Shown piece by piece: positions 31,189 to 36,312 of a stretch of DNA of 36,312 nucleotides. Under the pieces are notes generated by a model that was given only the letters and a program-made list of their open reading frames with translations, had not been told where the DNA came from and searched no databases. Location: assembly GCF_000315625.1 (NCBI RefSeq), contig NW_005434547.1, forward strand, positions 156,571 through 192,882, in the 5' to 3' direction. Position numbers and translations under genes: made by a program. Source of the stretch: Guillardia theta CCMP2712 (taxonomy: Eukaryota > Cryptophyceae > Pyrenomonadales > Geminigeraceae). Within the stretch, counting starts at the first letter, position 1, and each line of letters starts with the position of its first letter.

Positions 31189-32800
31189 ATGTCTGCCAGA
31201 CAACAACCACGCTCCGTTAAGCAAGCAACCAGCGCTCAAGATGCTAGGATCAACAGGATGAGGAACACTGTTGAGCTCCGCAAGCAGAAGACCGATGACA
31301 AGCTCAAGCGTCTTAGGAATGTGGAGGATTCTGGTCTTGGGGACACAATGCTTGGGGAACAAACGTCCATCGACGTTGCCAGACTTCCCGAAATCACGCA
31401 GGCACTCTACGACCCTGATGAGCAGGTCCAGGAGCAGGCGACCAGAGAGTTCCGCAAGCTTTTGTCCATTGAGAGGAACCCTCCCATCCAGCAAGTGATT
31501 GACGCTGGGGTGGTTCCGCGTTTCGTTGAGTTCTTGAGCAACTGGCAGTCTCCTAACCTGCAGTTTGAGGCTGCATGGGCCCTCACCAACATTGCCTCGG
31601 GAACCTCTGAACACACCCATGTGTGCGTGGAGAAGGGAGCCATCCCCATGTTCGTCCAGCTCCTCAACTCTCCCAACGACGATGTGAGGGAACAGGCCGT
31701 GTGGGCTCTTGGAAACATTGCTGGCGACAGCGCGAAGCTGAGAGACATGGTGCTGGGTCAGAATGCCCTCATGCCTCTCTTGAGGCAGCTTGACCCGAAC
31801 TCTACTCGAGTCTCGATGCTCAGGAATGCTACATGGACTCTTTCCAACTTCTGCAGAGGCAAGCCGCAACCTGTGTTCGACCTTGTGAAGCCCGCGCTCC
31901 CAACTCTTGCAAGCCTGATCTACTCCAACGACGAGGAGGTTCTCACCGATGCCTGCTGGGCCCTTTCCTATCTCTCCGACGGCACCAACGAGAAGATCCA
32001 GGCAGTGATCGAGGCTGGAGTATGCAGGAGATTGGTCGAGCTCCTCATGCATCATTCCCCCCAAGTCAAGACGCCAGCCCTCAGGACTGTTGGAAACATT
32101 GTCACAGGAGACGACAACCAGACCCAACTCGTGATCAACTGCTCCGTCCTCCCATGCCTGAAGGCCCTCCTCACCAACGACCGCAAGGGAATCCGCAAGG
32201 AGACCTGCTGGACCATCTCCAACATCACCGCAGGAAGCAAGGAGCAGCTGCAAGCCGTCATCGACCACGACATTATCCCCATTCTCATTCACATGCTTGA
32301 CAACGAGGAGTTCGACATCCGAAAGGAGTGCACCTGGGCCATTTCGAACGCCACCTCAGGAGGAGACGACTACCAGATCCAGTACCTGGTTGAGAAGCAA
32401 GCTATCCCCTCCCTTGTCAACCTCCTGGACAAGCCTGACGTCAGGATCGTCAGCGTTGCCCTCGAGGGCATCGAGAACATTCTTAAATGCGGGCAGAGAA
32501 ACTTGACCCAGGAGGGCACCAACCCCTTTGCCCAGCTTCTTGAGGTTTGCGGTGGTATCGACAAGATCGAGGACCTCCAGAGACACGAGAACCAGAAGAT
32601 CTACGACATGGCAGTGAAGATCCTCGAGAACTACTTCGGGGTTGACGATGACGACGAGGCCATGAGCGGGCAGGTGAGGAGATAATGACGACTGTGTTGA
32701 GTGTGTGTTGATGTTGTTGTTTGTTCAGACTGGCGGGTTCTCCTTCAATCCTCAGGGCGGTGCTCCACAGGGCGGCTTCCAGTTTGGAAACATGCAGTAG
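31189..32800 (+). CDS. importin alpha (karyopherin alpha)
   Basis: Nuclear import adaptor: binds NLS cargo through its ARM repeats and importin beta through its N-terminal IBB domain. Exon 1 is 31189-32673 and exon 2 is 32729-32800, joined in phase 0, giving 518 residues, the usual family length. ARM repeats carry the NLS-binding Trp/Asn pattern: AAWALTNIASG, AVWALGNIAGDS, ATWTLSNFCRGK, ACWALSYLSDG, TCWTISNITAG, CTWAISNATSGG. The C-terminus is acidic (DDDDEAMSG) followed by a short Gly/Phe/Gln tail in exon 2. The IBB (RINRMRNTVELRKQKTDDKL) is present. Its usual KRR autoinhibitory cluster reads KRLR here. Exon 1 alone would stop three codons after the donor; spliced exon 2 gives the longer tail. 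AATAAA occurs at 33024-33029. Confidence 0.97.
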
Positions 32801-33023
32801 TAGGCGACTGACTTGACTGACTTGACTCACCCTGTTCAGAGGATTTCCCATTCACCTCAACCTTCACTTCCTCCACATTCCATCGACCACATCAACACCT
32901 TCACCCACACTCACCACACCTTCTTCACGCTCCATCTTCATCGTCATCATTCCCATCCCATCCCACCTGTCACATTCATTTCACCCCTCCACCTTTTCCT
33001 TTGTAGGAAACCCCTTTGCACAT

Positions 33024-33029
33024 AATAAA
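33024..33029 (+). terminator. AATAAA polyadenylation-type signal for importin alpha
   Basis: AATAAA 224 nt past the importin stop codon. It lies within 22 nt of the stop codon of the converging gene. Confidence 0.5.
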
Positions 33030-33050
33030 CTCAAAACAAATAGTCGATGT

Positions 33051-36000
33051 TTATGTCTCAACAAAAGGGCAAAGGATGGACTTCCCTTGTCTGTTCGTCT
33101 TGCAACACGCCTGAAGTATGCAAGATTGAGCGTTCAGCATGTGATCTCTTCTGTTACCTGCCAATGATGGCACCAGGGGCCGTCGACAGATACGTAGGGA
33201 GGGAGTGAACGGTGGTAGAGAATCATGAGCATGAACGCAATCCTTGACATGTTGGAAGTGAAGTGACCGACCAGTGCAACTGTGCGGGAGAGGAGGAGAA
33301 GGTCGAGGAGGGTGAAGTTGAGCATCTGCAGGAGAGGTCAGGTAGAAAAGATGAAGGCAACAAGGTGGGACACAGCGAAGAAGAGATAATGATGGTTAAA
33401 AAAGGTGCCGAGTAGAGGGAAAGGAGAAGAAGGGAGAGGAAGGGGGAGAAGAGAAGAGAAAAGGAGAGGAGAGGAGAAGAAGGGAGAGGAAGGGAGAGGA
33501 GAAGAAGGGACAGGAAGGGAGAAGAGGAGAGGAAGGGAGAGAGAGGAGAGGAGAGCAGAGGAGAGGAGAGGAGAGGAGAGGAGAGGAGAGGAGGAACATA
33601 GGAGTAGAGGAGATTTCCTCTGATGCAAGCAGACATCCGTCAGCGATCGTCTTGCACGTGCGAGGGTGCAGTCGTTTCTCTATGTAGACGCCATCGCTGC
33701 TGTCAAGTTTGCTCCTATTGTACACGTCGAGGAACAAGACGCGAACGCTCTGCGGTTGAAAGTGATTCTTGACTTGTTGTAGCGCATCTGAATCCTGTGT
33801 TAGGATAGAGAGCGGACAAATGATGTTGTGTTTGTGATGACAGGAAGTAGATGACAGCAGGGTGCGCTGTGAGTGTGGGGGAAGTGATGAATCGTGGTGA
33901 AAGAGATCATTGTATATTATGGTGGTTGAGATGATAGTGATGGTGATGGTGATGGTGATGGTGATGGTGATGGTGATGGTGATGTTGGCGGCGGCGGTGA
34001 TAACGATGAAGAAATAAAGAACGGACGTGACAATCATGACAAAGATGATCTTTGCAATGATCTTGCATATCGTGATGTACAGACCTGCATCATCGGTTGC
34101 CAAGAAGATTGTTTGTGATCGGTACAACTGGAGCATGGTCTCTGCCTGCAGCAGAAAGGATGATGAGGACATGACAAGAGAACAAGTAGATACTTCTTGG
34201 ATGTGTCGGGAGATAGGAATGCACTGCAGGAAAAGCAAAGGTCAGAGACGAAGACGAGGCCACGGAGATGCAGGCGGAGTGTTGGAGAAGATGGAGAGAG
34301 CGGTGATGGAGGTGGAGGTGGAGGTGGTGGAGGTAGTGGTGGTGATGATGATGGTGGTGATATGATAAAGTTAGGTCGTTAATTCAAGTTCTCATCATCA
34401 CCTTGTTCCTCCTTATGTTTGTTCGACAGGAATCTCCACGCCTGACATGCAGACCAACAACCAAGTCTTCGTCATGCCAACCCATCTTGCTTCTTTCTGC
34501 TTCAAGTTGCCTCTCCATCTCCTCCTTGCATCGCATTATTCTTGTCAAGGAAGCAGCCATGAGCAACGAGAGTTGGTCACAAACCGACACATCTTCTCGT
34601 AGACGAAACAAGAAAGAAAAAAGGATCGTACGCCACAGCAAGACACTCCTACAGGACTACGTCAGCTTTGATGGCACAACACTCAAAATCCAAGACACAA
34701 GAACGAAAACAGTCATCATCTCTTTCAAGTTTCAGCGCGTTATGGTGTTGCGGTCTGTACCTGTTCTGATAGACAGGCGGCAACCAATCATAATGCTCAA
34801 CGACGGTGTGTGGCATGTTGAACAATCTTGCCTGCTCCCGCGGTACTCCAGTCTCCTCGTCCCCCTCCCCCTCCTCCTCCCCCTCTTCCTCCTTTCTTCT
34901 CCGGTGCCGTTCCATCCACTTTGAGCAGCTCGTCCAAGGTTTGAACACGCAGTCGAACCCTCGACCCGGGCAAGACGTTGGAGAGTAGACCCACTCCTGT
35001 TGCCAGATGTTATTCTTGTTACCATCTCTACCAGCAGGTGAAAATCTTGAAGAACACCAACCCCCACCCCCTCCCCAACCTCGCCTCTTTTCCTACTGCT
35101 CTATCGCTCGCCTTCGTTCCTCCCACCTCACCTGCCCTCCTTCTCCCGCATTGAGCGTCATAGTTCGATTCATCGATATCGACAGGCTGTCAGACATGTC
35201 ACTTGCGGAACGACAAACTTGCCCTGTGGCCTAACAACCTCAACAGCCCTGAAATGAACGACAGAGTTCCTCCCAACCCAACGTTGTGAAAAGTGTACAA
35301 GATCGTCTTGTTTGCTTCCTCGCAGCGGTCCACCTGCTGCGTCCTGCCAATCATCAACTGCCACCCAACATCAACTTTGACATCTCCTGACTTGTTGTCA
35401 TACCATCGTCTCTGCAAACATGTTTTCATCCCAGAACGATCTCCCGTCATCCTGGAAGCCATGAGCACGTCACTCGACACCTTGCTGACGTCACTGCAGG
35501 AGCAGAGCTCAAGATCTCACGAGCTCAGCAGGAAGGAATCTGTTGTCAGTGCGCAGAAACGTGTCGCACTGCCTGCCAACCCAGTCTGCTTCACAGGTGC
35601 ATGCTACCCTGCCATTGCGCTCCTCGCATCGACCATGCCGGCAGTGGGAGGAACAATTCCATCGTGTGCGTGCGAACACCTGGAAGTGAGATGAGAGGAG
35701 AGGAGACGAACGAGTAGAGATTGTAGGGTAGGGAAACAACCTTGAGCTCGAGCACCTTCAACCTTGTCTTGCTCGCCGTCTGTCCTTCTCTGCAAGCTTG
35801 TTGGTGTGAAGGATCATCCAAACATGACTCGGCCGATAACGCAGTGACACGAACAAATCGAGCGCTCCTGACATGATCAAGATTGAACGTGTAGAACTCA
35901 GCAACATCAAAGGCTGCAACGAAACAATCATGTAAATCACATCTTGCTGTACATAATCGACAATCCACCTCTAGTTTCTTCGAGCAAAATGCCATCATTG

Positions 36001-36127
36001 TTGAAAAGTTGCAGCATGAACGGTGCGAGAGGAGTGTCTATGGAAAGAAGATTCTTTCAGTATGTGTGAAAAGACGATAATGGTTAATATCTACCGAGAA
36101 ACGTCTGAGGGTATTCATTCCACTGTC
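33051..36127 (-). CDS. EGF-module, fucosyltransferase-like protein, 5' end unresolved
   Basis: Exons: 36095-36127, 35969-36037, 35741-35913, 35521-35679, 35203-35480, 34761-35027, 34402-34648, 34194-34223, 34085-34145, about 33618-33787, 33158-33325, 33051-33110 (stop). The N-terminal part (PFMLQLFNNDGILLEE, VRSARFVRVTALS, RLKVLELKV) resembles a discoidin/F5-8C fold. An EGF module follows (CSSHCRHGRCEERN, VACTCEADWVGRQC). The C-terminal half matches GT23-type fucosyltransferases: FHNVGLGGTLS, DLVVGLHVRRGDSC, QTIFLATDDA, FLDVYNRSK, LLLLSRTVALVGHFTSN with MSRIAF. This implies a Golgi/ER enzyme; substrate unknown. An acidic insert (EEEGEEEGEGDEE) lies in the catalytic half. The junction 33618 to 33325 has no canonical donor in phase. 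The first visible exon needs a phase-1 upstream exon; the ATG at 36213 is out of phase by one. Confidence 0.75.
33434..33595. repeat. GGAGA/GGAGAGGA purine repeat
   Basis: Low-complexity purine tract in an intron of the minus-strand gene, next to its unresolved splice junction. Confidence 0.9.
33934..33985. repeat. GGTGAT hexamer microsatellite
   Basis: About eight GGTGAT units in the intron 33788-34084. Confidence 0.95.
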
Positions 36128-36289
36128 CTGCTCAAACATTGAAACGGGAAAAAACATCGCTACCAATGACAGCGAGAACAAAGAAAGTTGTAGTTGGACT
36201 TTGAGCAGGCATAAGAGTGAGATTGACGAGGACGAAGAGAAAGGGCAAGGGGAGGGGAGATCGAGAGACGTGGACCAGATTATTGTAGA

Positions 36290-36312
36290 GAGAGAGAGAG
36301 AGAGAGAGAGAG
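36290..36312. repeat. AG dinucleotide repeat at right edge
   Basis: (AG)n runs off the window. Confidence 0.95.

Overview
The window is nuclear DNA of a unicellular eukaryote. Genes are split by GT-AG introns, two genes encode cilium- and trafficking-type proteins (a DNAAF1-like LRR protein and importin alpha), and there is no operon structure or Shine-Dalgarno pattern. Most introns are very short (about 36-60 nt) and the gene-bearing stretches are compact. Between them lie simple-sequence tracts and extremely GC-rich non-coding islands. A flagellated alga such as a cryptophyte (Guillardia-like) would fit, but that is inference; nothing in the window proves the species. Most gene models were built by hand by matching splice sites to reading phase. 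Every complete model has a coding length divisible by three with agreeing phases, except where noted.

Layout. 1-2887 (-): 5' part of a CLC-3/Gef1-type chloride channel that runs off the left edge, with an apparent 1-nt frame break. 3992-6669 (-): 12-exon F-box protein of the plant At4g00755 type. 7246-7888 (+) and 8101-8553 (+): two small unrecognised proteins. 8792-9780 (-): EF-hand protein with two EF-hand pairs and a CaaX-like C-terminus. 9781-13092: no supported gene; holds a GC-rich island with CCCCTACC-rich flanks. 13093-14259 (+): single-domain Aha1/Hch1-like Hsp90 co-chaperone. 14487-15419 (-): two tiny unrecognised genes. 15634-15732: CTC microsatellite. About 15870-16790: second GC-rich island.

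17217-19785 is the most striking structure. Two 1,025-bp arms of equal length, about 99.5% identical, are inverted around a 519-bp spacer. Each arm carries an intact ORF for an HTH plus coiled-coil protein, so the two ORFs face each other tail to tail.

21015-23320 (+): 13-exon protein with two PDZ domains followed by a long AEEEAKKK charged helix. 23448-28219 (-): DNAAF1/LRRC50-like leucine-rich protein with a C-terminal cyclic-nucleotide-binding fold, probably continuing into a long chain of further exons. About 28690-29990: third GC-rich island. 31189-32800 (+): importin alpha. 33051-36127 (-): secretory-pathway protein with a discoidin-like region, an EGF module and a fucosyltransferase-like domain, 5' end unresolved. 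Two gene pairs converge with little or no 3' spacing (PDZ/LRR and importin/fucosyltransferase). I see no shared pathway; this looks like ordinary nuclear gene content interrupted by repeats and one unusual palindromic element.
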